Positions 8,182 to 17,452 of a stretch of 56,091 nucleotides of DNA are shown here, piece by piece. The first letter of the stretch is position 1, and each line of letters opens with the position of its first letter. The stretch comes from Streptococcus sp. k-402 (lineage in GTDB: Bacteria; Bacillota; Bacilli; Lactobacillales; Streptococcaceae): contig NZ_VMNB01000001.1 of the NCBI RefSeq assembly GCF_013277515.1, positions 87,955 to 144,045 on the forward strand, read 5' to 3'. Below the pieces are notes generated by a model that was not told where the DNA came from, searched no databases, and was given only the letters and a program-made list of their open reading frames with translations. The position numbers and the translations under genes were made by a program.

Positions 8182-8412
8182 ATGAAACGAGTAATTTTAT
8201 TAGCAGTGATTCAGGCAGTCGTTCTATTTTTCATCATTGGAGCGCTAGCTTATGCCTTTAAGGGCGATTTCTTCTACAACTATCTAGCAGTTGTCTTTGC
8301 CCCTATTGCAGGTGTCTTGCGCTTTGGGACAGCTTACACAACGGAAATTGTCTTGCCTCGAAAGGCAGCCGAAATTGCTGAAAAGCGTAAAGCAGGCAAA
8401 AATTCAAAATAA
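8182..8412 (+). CDS. Small membrane protein, last gene of the ABC module
   Basis: A 76-residue protein with two hydrophobic segments (about residues 4-25 and 32-50) and a highly basic C-terminal tail (RKAAEIAEKRKAGKNSK), placing the tail in the cytoplasm. An AGGAGGTC ribosome site precedes the ATG. It lies 17 bp after the CPBP protease gene and just before a terminator, so it closes the operon. I do not recognise the family. Confidence 0.8.
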   Translation: MKRVILLAVIQAVVLFFIIGALAYAFKGDFFYNYLAVVFAPIAGVLRFGTAYTTEIVLPRKAAEIAEKRKAGKNSK

Positions 8413-8417
8413 AAGAG

Positions 8418-8441
8418 TCCGGTGAAGTTCATCGGATTTTT
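8418..8441 (+). terminator. Intrinsic terminator of the XRE-ABC-CPBP operon
   Basis: TCCGGTGA / TCATCGGA stem (8418-8425, 8429-8436) containing one G-T pair, a 3-nt loop and a TTTTT run. Confidence 0.88.
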
Positions 8442-8529
8442 GTATTAGCGCTAATTTTTAGGGTTGTCACTTGATTTTTAAAGACTGGCAAACTTTTCTG
8501 CTGATTTTCATGAAGAGCCTGCGCTTTTA

Positions 8530-8538
8530 TGGTAAAAT
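8530..8538 (+). promoter_or_regulatory. Extended -10 promoter of aspS
   Basis: TGG-TAAAAT (8530-8538), the same form seen upstream of hisS, followed by an AGAGGAGAGA ribosome site before ATG 8567. Confidence 0.55.
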
Positions 8539-8566
8539 AGTAACAGAATAAAAGAGGAGAGAAACA

Positions 8567-10330
8567 ATGAAACGTAGTATGTATGCTGGTCGTGTTCGTG
8601 AGGAACACATCGGACAAGAAATGACCTTGAAAGGATGGGTTGGCCGTCGTCGTGACCTTGGTGGTTTGATCTTTATCGACCTTCGTGACCGTGAAGGAAT
8701 CATGCAGTTGGTTATCAACCCTGAAAAAGTCTCTGCAGAGGTCATGGCAACAGCTGAAAGCCTTCGTAGCGAATTTGTTATCGAGGTGACTGGACAGGTC
8801 GCTGCGCGTGAGCAAGCCAATGATAAGTTGCCAACTGGTGCAGTTGAGTTAAACGTGACAGCTCTGACAGTGCTTAATACAGCTAAGACAACACCATTTG
8901 AGATTAAGGATGGTATTGAGGCCAATGACGATACGCGTTTGCGTTACCGTTACCTTGACCTTCGTCGTCCAGAAATGTTGGAAAATCTTAAACTTCGTGC
9001 TAAGGTGACCCACTCTATCCGTAATTACTTGGATGAGTTGGAGTTTATCGACGTGGAGACACCATTTCTTTCTAAGTCAACGCCTGAAGGGGCGCGTGAT
9101 TACTTGGTGCCGTCTCGTGTTAATAAAGGGCATTTTTACGCTCTTCCTCAAAGTCCACAAATCACGAAACAACTCTTGATGAATGCTGGTTTTGACCGTT
9201 ACTACCAAATCGTTAAATGTTTTCGTGATGAGGACTTGCGTGGAGACCGCCAGCCTGAGTTTACCCAGGTCGACTTGGAAACGTCCTTCCTTACTGAGCA
9301 AGAAATCCAAGATATTACAGAAGGTTTGATTGCGCGCGTGATGAAGGAAACCAAAGGCATCGAAGTGACACTTCCATTCCCTCGTATGAAATACGATGAT
9401 GTGATGGCTCTTTATGGTTCTGATAAGCCAGATACCCGTTTTGACATGTTGCTTCAGGACTTGACAGCAGTGGTCAAAGGTGTAGACTTCAAAGTCTTTT
9501 CAGAAGCACCTGCTGTAAAAGCCATTGTGGTCAAAGGAGCTGCGGACAACTATTCACGTAAAGACATCGACAAGATGACGGAAGTAGCCAAGCAGTACGG
9601 TGCCAAAGGTCTTGCTTGGGTCAAGGTTGTTGATGGAGAATTAAACGGACCAGTTGCTAAGTTCTTGACTGGTATCCAAGCAGAATTGACAACAGCGCTT
9701 GCTCTTGAAGATAAAGACTTGGTTCTCTTTGTGGCGGATACGCTTGAAGTGGCCAATGCAACGCTTGGTGCCCTTCGTGGCCGTATTGCCAAAGAGCTTG
9801 GTTTGATTGATGGCGATAAATTCAACTTCCTTTGGGTGGTTGACTGGCCAATGTTTGAATGGTCTGAAGAAGAAGGTCGCTACATGAGCGCCCACCATCC
9901 GTTCACCCTTCCACAGGAAGAGACTGCTCACGAATTAGAAGGTGATTTGGCTAAGGTTCGTGCCATTGCTTACGATATTGTCTTGAACGGTTATGAGCTT
10001 GGTGGTGGTAGCCTTCGTATCAACCAAAAAGACCTTCAAGAACGTATGTTCAAGGCTCTTGGTTTTTCAGCCGAAGAAGCAAATGACCAGTTTGGCTTCC
10101 TTCTTGAAGCCATGGACTATGGTTTCCCACCACACGGTGGCTTGGCGATCGGGCTTGACCGATTTGTCATGCTCTTAGCAGGAGAAGAAAATATCCGTGA
10201 AGTCATTGCCTTTCCTAAGAACAATAAGGCAAGTGACCCAATGACACAAGCTCCTTCAACAGTAGCTCTCAAACAACTAGAGGAACTCAGCTTACAAGTA
10301 GAAGAAGATGAAACAAGCAAAACGAATTAA
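8567..10330 (+). CDS. aspS: Aspartyl-tRNA synthetase
   Basis: A 587-residue class II synthetase that charges tRNA-Asp. Residues 1-105 form the OB-fold anticodon domain ([22 protein letters not shown]). The class II core follows with RYRYLDLRR, motif 2 ([20 protein letters not shown]), the bacterial GAD insertion (about 285-410) and motif 3 ([15 protein letters not shown]). Length is the bacterial norm. The leader is short with no T-box. Its 3' end overlaps the next gene by 23 bp. Confidence 0.97.
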   Translation: MKRSMYAGRVREEHIGQEMTLKGWVGRRRDLGGLIFIDLRDREGIMQLVINPEKVSAEVMATAESLRSEFVIEVTGQVAAREQANDKLPTGAVELNVTALTVLNTAKTTPFEIKDGIEANDDTRLRYRYLDLRRPEMLENLKLRAKVTHSIRNYLDELEFIDVETPFLSKSTPEGARDYLVPSRVNKGHFYALPQSPQITKQLLMNAGFDRYYQIVKCFRDEDLRGDRQPEFTQVDLETSFLTEQEIQDITEGLIARVMKETKGIEVTLPFPRMKYDDVMALYGSDKPDTRFDMLLQDLTAVVKGVDFKVFSEAPAVKAIVVKGAADNYSRKDIDKMTEVAKQYGAKGLAWVKVVDGELNGPVAKFLTGIQAELTTALALEDKDLVLFVADTLEVANATLGALRGRIAKELGLIDGDKFNFLWVVDWPMFEWSEEEGRYMSAHHPFTLPQEETAHELEGDLAKVRAIAYDIVLNGYELGGGSLRINQKDLQERMFKALGFSAEEANDQFGFLLEAMDYGFPPHGGLAIGLDRFVMLLAGEENIREVIAFPKNNKASDPMTQAPSTVALKQLEELSLQVEEDETSKTN

Positions 10331-11249
10331 GCGGTGGCGCTATTATCTGCGCCGCTTTGCTCATCAGATAAAAATTTTACGTGTCTTACAAAGCATCTCT
10401 CGCGAAAAATATGATGAGAAGATTTCGGCCTCTCTGGTCTATGGATTTCTATCAGCAGTAGCGGTCAATTTCTTTTTCCAACCAGGGCATGTGTATTCGA
10501 GTGGTGCGACAGGTCTGGCACAGATTATCTCTGCCTTGAGTAATCACTGGTTTGGTTTTCATATCCCGATTTCGCTAACCTTCTACGCCATTAACTTCCC
10601 TTTGATGGTCTTAGCTTGGTATCAGATTGGCCATAAGTTCACCGTCTTTACATTTATCACGGTGTCTATGAGTTCCTTCTTTATCCAGTTTGTCCCTGTG
10701 GCGACTTTGACTGAGGATCCCATTATCAATGCCCTTTTTGGGGGTGTTGTCATGGGCTTGGGGATTGGTTTTGCTCTTCGCAACAATATCTCCAGTGGTG
10801 GGACGGATATCGTCAGCCTGACCATTCGCAAGAAAACGGGTAAGAATGTCGGTAGTATTTCTTTCTTGGTAAATGGGACCATCATGCTGATAGCAGGTTT
10901 GACCTTTGGTTGGAAATACGCTCTTTACTCTATGATTACCATCTTTGTCTCTAGCCGTGTGACAGACGCCGTCTTTACCAAGCAAAAACGCATGCAGGCC
11001 ATGATTGTGACCAATCATCCAGACAAGGTAATTGAAAAAATCCATAAAAAATTGCACCGCGGAGCAACCATGATCCACGATGCAGAAGGAACCTATAATC
11101 ACGAGAGAAAGGCAGTTTTAATCACTGTCATTACACGTGCAGAGTTTAATGAGTTTAAACAGATTATGAAACAGGTGGATCCAGGCGCCTTTGTCTCTGT
11201 ATCTGAGAATGTTCATATTCTGGGACGGTTCGTTGAAACAGAAAATTAG
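10308..11249 (+). CDS. YitT/DUF2179 family membrane protein
   Basis: A 313-residue protein with a basic N-terminal region ([15 protein letters not shown]), about five membrane segments (residues 40-210) including the conserved [24 protein letters not shown] stretch, and a soluble C-terminal DUF2179 domain (about 220-305). The start lies inside the aspS 3' end, giving a 23-bp overlap that implies coupled translation. The family's transport function is not established. A bidirectional terminator separates it from malR. Confidence 0.9.
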   Translation: MKQAKRIKRWRYYLRRFAHQIKILRVLQSISREKYDEKISASLVYGFLSAVAVNFFFQPGHVYSSGATGLAQIISALSNHWFGFHIPISLTFYAINFPLMVLAWYQIGHKFTVFTFITVSMSSFFIQFVPVATLTEDPIINALFGGVVMGLGIGFALRNNISSGGTDIVSLTIRKKTGKNVGSISFLVNGTIMLIAGLTFGWKYALYSMITIFVSSRVTDAVFTKQKRMQAMIVTNHPDKVIEKIHKKLHRGATMIHDAEGTYNHERKAVLITVITRAEFNEFKQIMKQVDPGAFVSVSENVHILGRFVETEN

Positions 11250-11254
11250 TGACC

Positions 11255-11283
11255 AAAAAACCAGCGCGAGCTGGTTTTTATTT
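11255..11283. terminator. Bidirectional terminator between the YitT gene and malR
   Basis: CCAGC / GCTGG stem with a GCGA tetraloop, flanked by AAAAAA on the left and TTTTT on the right, so it can stop transcripts from both convergent genes. It overlaps the last codons of malR. Confidence 0.9.
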
Positions 11284-12264
11284 TTCGATAATTTTGTGGG
11301 CGATCAACTGACGGTAGCAGATTTGTCTATTTTCTTTAGAATCATTGATGATGCAGAGAATAGTTTCTAAAGAAGTGCGTCCGAGGGCTAGGCTATTGAT
11401 ATCTATATAGGCTGCCAAATTGAGCTTGGGATTAACCGAGTCAAAGCTGAGAACAGGGACATCCAGTTGGTGCTTAGCGATGTAGTCACAAACACCTTCA
11501 GCTAGGAGGCTATCGGTTGTGATGATGGCATCAATTTGTGGATCGTGCTTGAATAATCGCTTGCTAAATTTATAGCCCTTTTCTTCCAGAAACTCGTCTG
11601 CAAAGTAGATGCGATTGGTGTCAGTGGTAAGTTTGTAATATTTAAGCGCCTGTTCATAGCCTGTTAAACGGTCTTTGGTCACGAAGAGCTTTTTACTTCC
11701 TCCGATAAAGGCAATGCGTTTGCAGCCTTTTTTGATGAAATATTCAGTCGCATCAAAACCAGCTTGAACATTGTCGTTGTCGACAAGTGGGATGAAAGGA
11801 GATAGAGATTTACCTAGGATAAGGAAGGGGAACTGTTCTTCTGCAACGAGTTTTACGAGAGGGTCTTCTTCTTGGGCATAGAGAAAGATTAGCCCATCTA
11901 CACGCTTGCCGTAGACCATTTGTGAAATAGCGTTGAGACGCTCCTTTTCATCTTTTCCTGTTGCTATCTGAATGGCATAGTGGTTTTCAGATGCGACTTG
12001 AGAGATACCACGTAGAACCGATGGAAAGAAAGGATTCTGGTAGAAGGCGTCTGAGTCATCAGGAAGAACCAAACCAATCACCTGAGTATAGCTACTTACC
12101 AAGCTGCGAGCATTGAGGTTTGGGTGGTAGTTGAGCTCCTTCATAGCCTTGCGAACGCGTTTTTTTGTTTCGTCGCTAATGGTTGATTTATTTTGAATAA
12201 CACGGGTTACGGTTGAAGGTGAAACACCAGCAGCCTTGGCCACGTCTTTAATCGTAACGGGCAT
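11278..12264 (-). CDS. malR: Maltose/maltodextrin operon repressor, LacI family
   Basis: A 328-residue LacI-family repressor. An N-terminal LacI helix-turn-helix (TIKDVAKAAGVSPSTVTRVI) is followed by the hinge helix (NARSLVSS) and a periplasmic-binding-protein-like ligand domain. It lies 9 bp after malA and beside malXCD and malQP. In pneumococcus MalR represses the malXCD and malMP transcription units and is relieved by maltose. Palindromes of the CGCAAACGTTTGCG type near both malX and malQ fit LacI-family binding. Confidence 0.96.
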   Translation of the reverse strand: MPVTIKDVAKAAGVSPSTVTRVIQNKSTISDETKKRVRKAMKELNYHPNLNARSLVSSYTQVIGLVLPDDSDAFYQNPFFPSVLRGISQVASENHYAIQIATGKDEKERLNAISQMVYGKRVDGLIFLYAQEEDPLVKLVAEEQFPFLILGKSLSPFIPLVDNDNVQAGFDATEYFIKKGCKRIAFIGGSKKLFVTKDRLTGYEQALKYYKLTTDTNRIYFADEFLEEKGYKFSKRLFKHDPQIDAIITTDSLLAEGVCDYIAKHQLDVPVLSFDSVNPKLNLAAYIDINSLALGRTSLETILCIINDSKENRQICYRQLIAHKIIEK

Positions 12265-12273
12265 AAAAATCTC

Positions 12274-13074
12274 CTATTTATGGTAATCTGGATCACGGAA
12301 ATGTGTTTTATAAAAGATAGTGACCAGATACAGAACAAAAAGAATGTTTTGTACAGTAATCAGGGTTGACATATTTTGGCCAAATAATCCCAGAATAAGC
12401 GTAATCAGAGTCGGCAATCCTAAACAGTTCAAGATAAAATGATAGCACTCTTTAAAGGTTCTAAATGAAAAGAGGCGTGATTTCTTAGTGATATAAAGGA
12501 GAAGACTCGCCCCTAGAGAGACGATAAAGAAATTCAAACCAAAGAGGAAGCTGGCACCGAGAACTAGGAAGAGACTGATATAGACACGATTCTGTTGGTA
12601 CCAGTCTTTAGAAATTGCTTGGGTTAAGCTGTCTTTGCTTTTGAAACTCTCAGTCTCAATCGCTCGGTAAGAGATTCGGGTCAGTTCCTTATTTTCCTTG
12701 CTGATGACCAGTTCTTTTGTGTCGAAATGCAGTTGCAAGTCCTTAGGTAACTCCTTACTTTGACTTGGACCGATCACAATAGAAGGGGCTTGACTAGCTG
12801 TTCCTGTATAAGTTAATGTGCCATCAACAATTCTAGCATGTTCAGAGAGATCCTGGACAACCTCATCTGTCAGAGGTTCATAGACATTATCGATAAAAGT
12901 TTCTAGCGGATAGGTCTCCTGAGAGCTGTTTTGAATGGCAATGGGTACCATAGACAAGCTGATAAGGAAGATACTGGTAAAGAGTAGTTGAAACCAGTTG
13001 AGCCCGAAACGTTTGGACAGGGGCTTACGAAATCCCCAAATACTTGAAAAATAGGAAAATGGATATGGAAGCAT
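12274..13074 (-). CDS. malA: Maltodextrin operon protein MalA (DUF1189)
   Basis: A 266-residue membrane protein: one N-terminal segment (about residues 28-48), a large extracytoplasmic beta-rich domain (about 50-160), then three or four C-terminal segments. This matches the DUF1189 family and the malA gene that precedes malR in pneumococcus. Its biochemical role is not known. It has its own promoter (TTGAAA-17-TATAAT, 13140 to 13112) and is transcribed together with malR. Confidence 0.87.
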   Translation of the reverse strand: MLPYPFSYFSSIWGFRKPLSKRFGLNWFQLLFTSIFLISLSMVPIAIQNSSQETYPLETFIDNVYEPLTDEVVQDLSEHARIVDGTLTYTGTASQAPSIVIGPSQSKELPKDLQLHFDTKELVISKENKELTRISYRAIETESFKSKDSLTQAISKDWYQQNRVYISLFLVLGASFLFGLNFFIVSLGASLLLYITKKSRLFSFRTFKECYHFILNCLGLPTLITLILGLFGQNMSTLITVQNILFVLYLVTIFYKTHFRDPDYHK

Positions 13075-13111
13075 AGGTATCTTTCTAAAAGGTGTTTTCT
13101 ATATGAGTATT

Positions 13112-13140
13112 ATTATATAGAGAAATGTGCTTTATTTCAA
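13112..13140 (-). promoter_or_regulatory. Promoter of malA-malR
   Basis: On the minus strand TTGAAA (13140-13135) and TATAAT (13117-13112) are separated by 17 bp, near consensus. No CGCAAACG operator overlaps it, so malR may not be under direct self-repression here. Confidence 0.75.
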
Positions 13141-13194
13141 GTCTAGGAGAAAAATTGCTTGTTGTAAGGATATTACTTACAGTGACAATCGCTA

Positions 13195-13353
13195 ATACTC
13201 AATGAAAATCAAAGTGCAAACTAGGAAGCTAGCCGCAGGCTGCTCAAAGCACTGCTTTGAGGTTATAGATAGAACTGACGAAGTCAGCTCAAAATACTGT
13301 TTTGAGGTTGCAGATGGAAGCTGACGTGGTTTGAAGCGGTTTTCGAAGAGTAT
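13195..13353 (-). repeat. BOX element (boxC, two boxB-like parts, short boxA)
   Basis: On the minus strand this begins with the boxA end ATACTCTTCGAAAACCGC. It continues through two copies of the CTGACTTCGTCAG / CAAAACAGT-type boxB core and ends with boxC (GCAGCCTGCGGCTAGC, ATTTTCATTGAGTAT). BoxA is shortened: the CTACGGCAAGGCGACG primer site is missing. It lies between malD and the malA promoter, in the 3' region of the malXCD transcript. Confidence 0.9.
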
Positions 13354-13380
13354 AAAATGAAAAAGGGTGGCGGGGATATA

Positions 13381-14223
13381 TTATCCCTTGTCGCCACCAC
13401 TTGTAAGTCCTGAAACAAAGTTCTTTTGTAGGAAGAAGAAGAGAATACAGATTGGAAGGGCGATGAGGATAGCACCTGCTGAGAAGTAGGCAATCTTCAA
13501 GTTTTTCACATTGCTGACGAAGGTTTGGAGACCTACGGCAACAGTAAAGTATTCTTTCTCACGAAGCAAGAAACTAGAGAGGATGTAGTCTCCAAAAGGT
13601 CCCATGAAGGCCCAGAGAGCTTGTACGGCAACCATTGGGCGAACAAGTGGAAGAACAATTTGCCAGAAGCGGCGGAAGTGTCCTGCACCGTCTAGTTTTG
13701 CAGATTCGTCTAAAGACATTGGCACTGTATCGAAGTAGCCTTTCATGAGCCAAGCATTCATCGGGATACCACCACCAACGTAGAGGAAGATGAGGAACCA
13801 GCTGTGGTTAAGGGCGTTCAACATAAGCGCCATAACGAAGAAGGCTGTCAAAGCGGCCATGGTTGGCACCATTTGGATAATCAAGAAGAAAACCAAACTT
13901 TGTTTACGAGCCAAGAAGTTATAACGGCTGTAAGCATAACCAGCAAGTACGATGATACTTGTTTGAACAGCCATGGTAATCAAGGCGATAATCAAAGTGT
14001 TGAGGTACCAAGTGCCGTACAAGGTTTCAGTGAAGAGGCCTTTAAAGTTATCAAAATTGAGGTCGATGTTAGTATCTAGTTTAAAGGCTGAGACGTTACC
14101 TGCTTTAAAGGCTGACATGATGGTAATCAAAAGTGGATAGATAATGACAATTGATAGACCAATCAGGTAAAGGTAAGTAAGGGTTTGAGTCAGTCTACGT
14201 TTGAGTTTAATTGAGTTATTCAT
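13381..14223 (-). CDS. malD: Maltodextrin ABC transporter permease MalD (MalG-like)
   Basis: A 280-residue permease with six hydrophobic segments and the EAA loop ([20 protein letters not shown]) that contacts the ATPase. It is homologous to MalG. The frame is open upstream to 14244, but GGAGGA sits 8 bp before the ATG at 14223 and the malC stop ends one base before it. No ATPase gene is in the operon. In pneumococcus this transporter uses the shared ATPase MsmK encoded elsewhere. Confidence 0.95.
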   Translation of the reverse strand: MNNSIKLKRRLTQTLTYLYLIGLSIVIIYPLLITIMSAFKAGNVSAFKLDTNIDLNFDNFKGLFTETLYGTWYLNTLIIALITMAVQTSIIVLAGYAYSRYNFLARKQSLVFFLIIQMVPTMAALTAFFVMALMLNALNHSWFLIFLYVGGGIPMNAWLMKGYFDTVPMSLDESAKLDGAGHFRRFWQIVLPLVRPMVAVQALWAFMGPFGDYILSSFLLREKEYFTVAVGLQTFVSNVKNLKIAYFSAGAILIALPICILFFFLQKNFVSGLTSGGDKG

Positions 14224-14224
14224 C

Positions 14225-15517
14225 TTAGACGTCCTCCATATCAAATGCGTGTAGTTTCTTGAATGCGATCATAGAGATTGAGATGACAATGATAGAGATA
14301 ATCAAGGTAACAGCTGCCGCCATTGAGTATTGAGGAGATGTACCTGTTGTCAAACGGTAGATCCATGAGATCAAGATATCGGTTGAACCAGCTCCACCAC
14401 CGACACTACCAGGTCCTCCACCATTGAAGAGGTACATGATAGAGAAGTTGTTAAAGTTGAAGGTGTATTGACTGATCAAAGTAGGTGCCGCAACAGCCAA
14501 GATCATTGGGAAAGTGATGTTGCGGAATTTTTGCCAAGCATTAGCACCGTCAATATAAGCTGCTTCGTAAAGGTCGTTAGGAATAGATTGCAAGATACCT
14601 AAAGTCAAAACGTAGATGTATGGGAATCCGAGCCAACCTTGCATCATAATCAAGGCAATCTTAGTCCAAGTAGGGTCTGTTTTCCAAGGGATAAGAGCTC
14701 CATCAAGGAAAGGAAGGAATTTAGCCAAGATTGGCAATACTTGAGTGTTGATAGCTCCGACACTATCGTTAAACATGTTTGAGAATGTCAAGATAGTGAT
14801 GAAGGCTGGGACAGCCCAAGGAAGAAGGAAAATAACACCAAAGATACGTTTTCCTTTGATAAATGGTTGGTTAGCAATGATAGCTGTGAAGATACCAATT
14901 ACGATTTGTAAAGTAGAAGCTGCCAAAGCCCAGATGATAGTCCAAGAAAGAACAGACCCAAAGGCTGAACGGAAGGTACTCAAGCTCCAGATATTACTAA
15001 AGTTTGTCAAACCAACCCAGTCCAACAATTTGTTTGGTGGTAAGTGTTGGAAGTCATAGTTAGTAAAGGCGATCATCAAGGTTACGATAACTGGGAAGAT
15101 AATCGCAAAAGTCATGGCAACATAAGATGGAATAATCAAGAGGTAAGGGAAGCCATTTTCATAGATTCCTTTGATCATTTCTTTAAAGGTAAGTGCTACT
15201 GGAATACCATTGTTAATGTGTTTAGCAGTTGTATGTGCATCTTTGATATTTGCGAAATAAAAGAGTACATAAACGACTACAAAGATTAAATGGAAGGCAC
15301 CGCGAATCAGCATAAAGAGGGAATTGTCACGACCTGGCTTGTCACCAAGAGTGATGAGGTTGCTCAATTCAGGGGCTGCAAGTGCTAGGAAGTAAAGGAC
15401 AAATACGATGGTTACACCAAGGAAGATAAAACCTTTGGCTTTTTGTTTATTGTAAATCTGTCCTAACCCAGGAATGATAGACAGCAGGGCTGCTTTACTA
15501 GGTTGTTGCTTTTCCAT
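14225..15517 (-). CDS. malC: Maltodextrin ABC transporter permease MalC (MalF-like)
   Basis: A 430-residue permease with about eight hydrophobic segments. A long N-terminal part precedes the binding-protein-dependent permease domain. The EAA loop reads [21 protein letters not shown] prefer the ATG at 15517 ([11 protein letters not shown]) because AAGGAG lies about 6 bp upstream; an in-frame ATG at 15532 overlaps that ribosome site. Together with MalD it forms the channel for maltodextrins delivered by MalX. Confidence 0.94.
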   Translation of the reverse strand: MEKQQPSKAALLSIIPGLGQIYNKQKAKGFIFLGVTIVFVLYFLALAAPELSNLITLGDKPGRDNSLFMLIRGAFHLIFVVVYVLFYFANIKDAHTTAKHINNGIPVALTFKEMIKGIYENGFPYLLIIPSYVAMTFAIIFPVIVTLMIAFTNYDFQHLPPNKLLDWVGLTNFSNIWSLSTFRSAFGSVLSWTIIWALAASTLQIVIGIFTAIIANQPFIKGKRIFGVIFLLPWAVPAFITILTFSNMFNDSVGAINTQVLPILAKFLPFLDGALIPWKTDPTWTKIALIMMQGWLGFPYIYVLTLGILQSIPNDLYEAAYIDGANAWQKFRNITFPMILAVAAPTLISQYTFNFNNFSIMYLFNGGGPGSVGGGAGSTDILISWIYRLTTGTSPQYSMAAAVTLIISIIVISISMIAFKKLHAFDMEDV

Positions 15518-15584
15518 AATAACTCCTTTCATAGGATACCGCTTTTTATAAGAAAGCTAAATTATTTGTGTTTCTATTGATAAA

Positions 15585-15618
15585 TTCAAAGGGGGATTTG
15601 ATTTCCACCCCCCTTGAA
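15585..15618 (-). other. GC-rich hairpin between malX and malC
   Basis: TTCAAAGGGGG (15585-15595) and CCCCCCTTGAA (15608-15618) pair closely. In the malX mRNA this stem follows the malX stop and lacks a strong U-run. That suggests mRNA 3'-end stabilisation or partial termination, giving more binding protein than permease. Confidence 0.65.
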
Positions 15619-15626
15619 CAAATTTG

Positions 15627-16898
15627 TTATTCACCAAATTTTTGTTTGATTGTTTCTTTAATCAATGTTACAGCATCGTTAGCAGATGTTTTCGCATCTT
15701 TTTGACCACTTACAGCATCAAAGAGCATGTTTTTCGCTGGATCCCAAACTGCAGACATTTGAGAGATGTTTGGCAGTGGCTGAGTGCTCTTGAACTGTTT
15801 GATAACAGCTGTTGTCAACTCATCGTTTTTACCTTCAGCGTATGAACGAGCTTCAGTATTCGCTGGGATTTCATTAGTCTTATCGTATAAGGCTTTTTGT
15901 TGTTCAGTTGAAACAAGGAAGTCTACAAATTTTTGTGCGGCTTCAAGGTTCTTAACGGCTTGAGGGATGACCCAGGCTTTACCACCACCGAATGCAGCAT
16001 ATTCTTTTCCATTTGGAAGAGTTGGGATAGTCGCAACACCGTAGTTTACTTTAGCATCTTTGAAAGCTTGAGCTTTCCAAGGTCCGTCGATGATAGCAGC
16101 TGTTTTACCTTCTTGGAAATGAGTTTGGATCAAGTTTCCAGCACCTTCTGTATCTTGCATACCTTTAGGCCATTTTTCATACCAAGATTTAGCGTAGTTG
16201 ATACCTGCGATAGAACCGTCGTTGGCAAGACCGATGTCTTTAGGATCTTTACCATTTTGACCGAATACGTATCCGCCGTTACCAGCAAGAAGTCCGTATG
16301 CATAGTAGAAGTTTGTCCAGTCAGCTAGGAAGGCAGTAGTTTTGCCATCTTCTCCAGCGAAGGCATATTTGCTATCTTTAGCAAGGTTTTCCAAGTCAGC
16401 AAATGTTTTTGGAGCATCTTTTACCAAGTCTTTGTTGTAGTACATAACAAGTGACTCGATAACGGCAGGAGCACCGTAAACTTTACCATTAGCAGCGGTT
16501 ACAAGAGATTTAGTTGTGTCGTCTGTTTTAGCACCATCGCTCAATTTCACTTCTGAAAGTTGTCCGTCAGAACCAAGGCTACCTACACGGTCGTATGGAG
16601 CCATCATAATATCAGGGACATTACCAGATTGGTTGTCAAGTGAAAGTTTATCAAGACCTCCTAGAGCATCACCAGTTTTAAGAGTAATTTTTACGCCAGC
16701 TTCTTTTTCATAAGCTTTAGCAATCTCTTCAATATAGCTCTTATATCCTTCATCTACATATACAGTGAGTTCTTTGGCTTCAGATGAACCAGAATCAGCA
16801 GGCTTATCAGCAGTTTTGCTTCCGCAAGCTACCAAAAGCAAGCTAGCAAGTGTAACAGTTCCAAGCACAGCAGCGCTCTTCGTGAATTTAGATGACAT
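15627..16898 (-). CDS. malX: Maltodextrin-binding lipoprotein MalX
   Basis: A 423-residue solute-binding protein of the MalE type. The signal peptide ends in the lipobox LLLVACG, so the protein is lipid-anchored at the cysteine at about residue 25 on the outer face of the membrane. A serine-rich linker and the two-lobe domain follow. It captures maltodextrins for MalC/MalD. It is the first gene of malX-malC-malD behind a MalR-controlled promoter, with an AGGAGGAATAC ribosome site before the ATG. Confidence 0.97.
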   Translation of the reverse strand: MSSKFTKSAAVLGTVTLASLLLVACGSKTADKPADSGSSEAKELTVYVDEGYKSYIEEIAKAYEKEAGVKITLKTGDALGGLDKLSLDNQSGNVPDIMMAPYDRVGSLGSDGQLSEVKLSDGAKTDDTTKSLVTAANGKVYGAPAVIESLVMYYNKDLVKDAPKTFADLENLAKDSKYAFAGEDGKTTAFLADWTNFYYAYGLLAGNGGYVFGQNGKDPKDIGLANDGSIAGINYAKSWYEKWPKGMQDTEGAGNLIQTHFQEGKTAAIIDGPWKAQAFKDAKVNYGVATIPTLPNGKEYAAFGGGKAWVIPQAVKNLEAAQKFVDFLVSTEQQKALYDKTNEIPANTEARSYAEGKNDELTTAVIKQFKSTQPLPNISQMSAVWDPAKNMLFDAVSGQKDAKTSANDAVTLIKETIKQKFGE

Positions 16899-16943
16899 AG
16901 TGTATTCCTCCTAAAGAATAACAAGTTTTATTGATAAGGAAGA

Positions 16944-16998
16944 CGCAAACGTTTTCCTTTATGAGCTTAGTATAGCACAAATAGAAAACGGTTGCAAG
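16944..16998 (-). promoter_or_regulatory. malXCD promoter with two MalR-type operators
   Basis: On the minus strand TTGCAA (16997-16992), a 17-bp spacer and TGC-TATACT (10 box 16974-16969) form a good extended promoter. One operator-like site (GCAACCGTTTTC) overlaps the -35 at about 16984-16998. A second (GAAAACGTTTGCG) lies just downstream of the -10 at 16944-16957. This is the arrangement expected for LacI-family repression. Confidence 0.85.
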
Positions 16999-17108
16999 TG
17001 TTTTTGTTAAAAATTTTAAAAAAATTTTAAGCTTGATTTGATAGCATGATTTTGCTTTTTAAATAGAAGAAAAGTGTGAAATAGATAAGAATACAGTATT
17101 TTTAATAA

Positions 17109-17181
17109 AAAATAGATGGAATCTGTCTAAAGAGGGAAATCAGGAGGGGCTATTTCCCTGTTTCTAATCCCTATCTATTTT
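17109..17181. other. Long imperfect nested hairpin in the malX-malQ intergenic region
   Basis: An outer stem AAAATAGAT (17109-17117) / ATCTATTTT (17173-17181) encloses an inner stem AGGGAAAT (17133-17140) / ATTTCCCT (17152-17159). It lies between the two divergent promoters and belongs to neither known operator. No coding frame is seen here. The rest of 17000-17340 shows nothing else I can name. Confidence 0.45.
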
Positions 17182-17351
17182 CTATAGACCTTTGTGCCTC
17201 CTTACATCTAAATTCAAGTTTTCTAGGGGATGATTTGTACTTGGTAGACTGTCTCATGAGAGTCAAACTTTAGGATTAGATAGTTTTAAGTTATCTTTGC
17301 TAAAATGAGTTAGTCTCCTTAAAAATAATCAAAAAAGTTTTTTAAAAACGC

Positions 17352-17404
17352 TTGCAATTATGTTTGAAAAGGAGTATAATTATAAGTAACGCAAACGTTT
17401 GCGT
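17352..17404 (+). promoter_or_regulatory. malQ-malP promoter with perfect MalR palindrome
   Basis: TTGCAA (17352-17357), a 17-bp spacer and TATAAT (17375-17380) are followed by the perfect 16-bp palindrome ACGCAAACGTTTGCGT (17389-17404) over the expected transcription start. A half-like site (AACGCTTGCAA) overlaps the -35, mirroring the malX promoter. Confidence 0.92.
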
Positions 17405-17452
17405 CTGTTAAAATACGCAACGTTCCATTATTTTAACACATGAGGTGCTATT

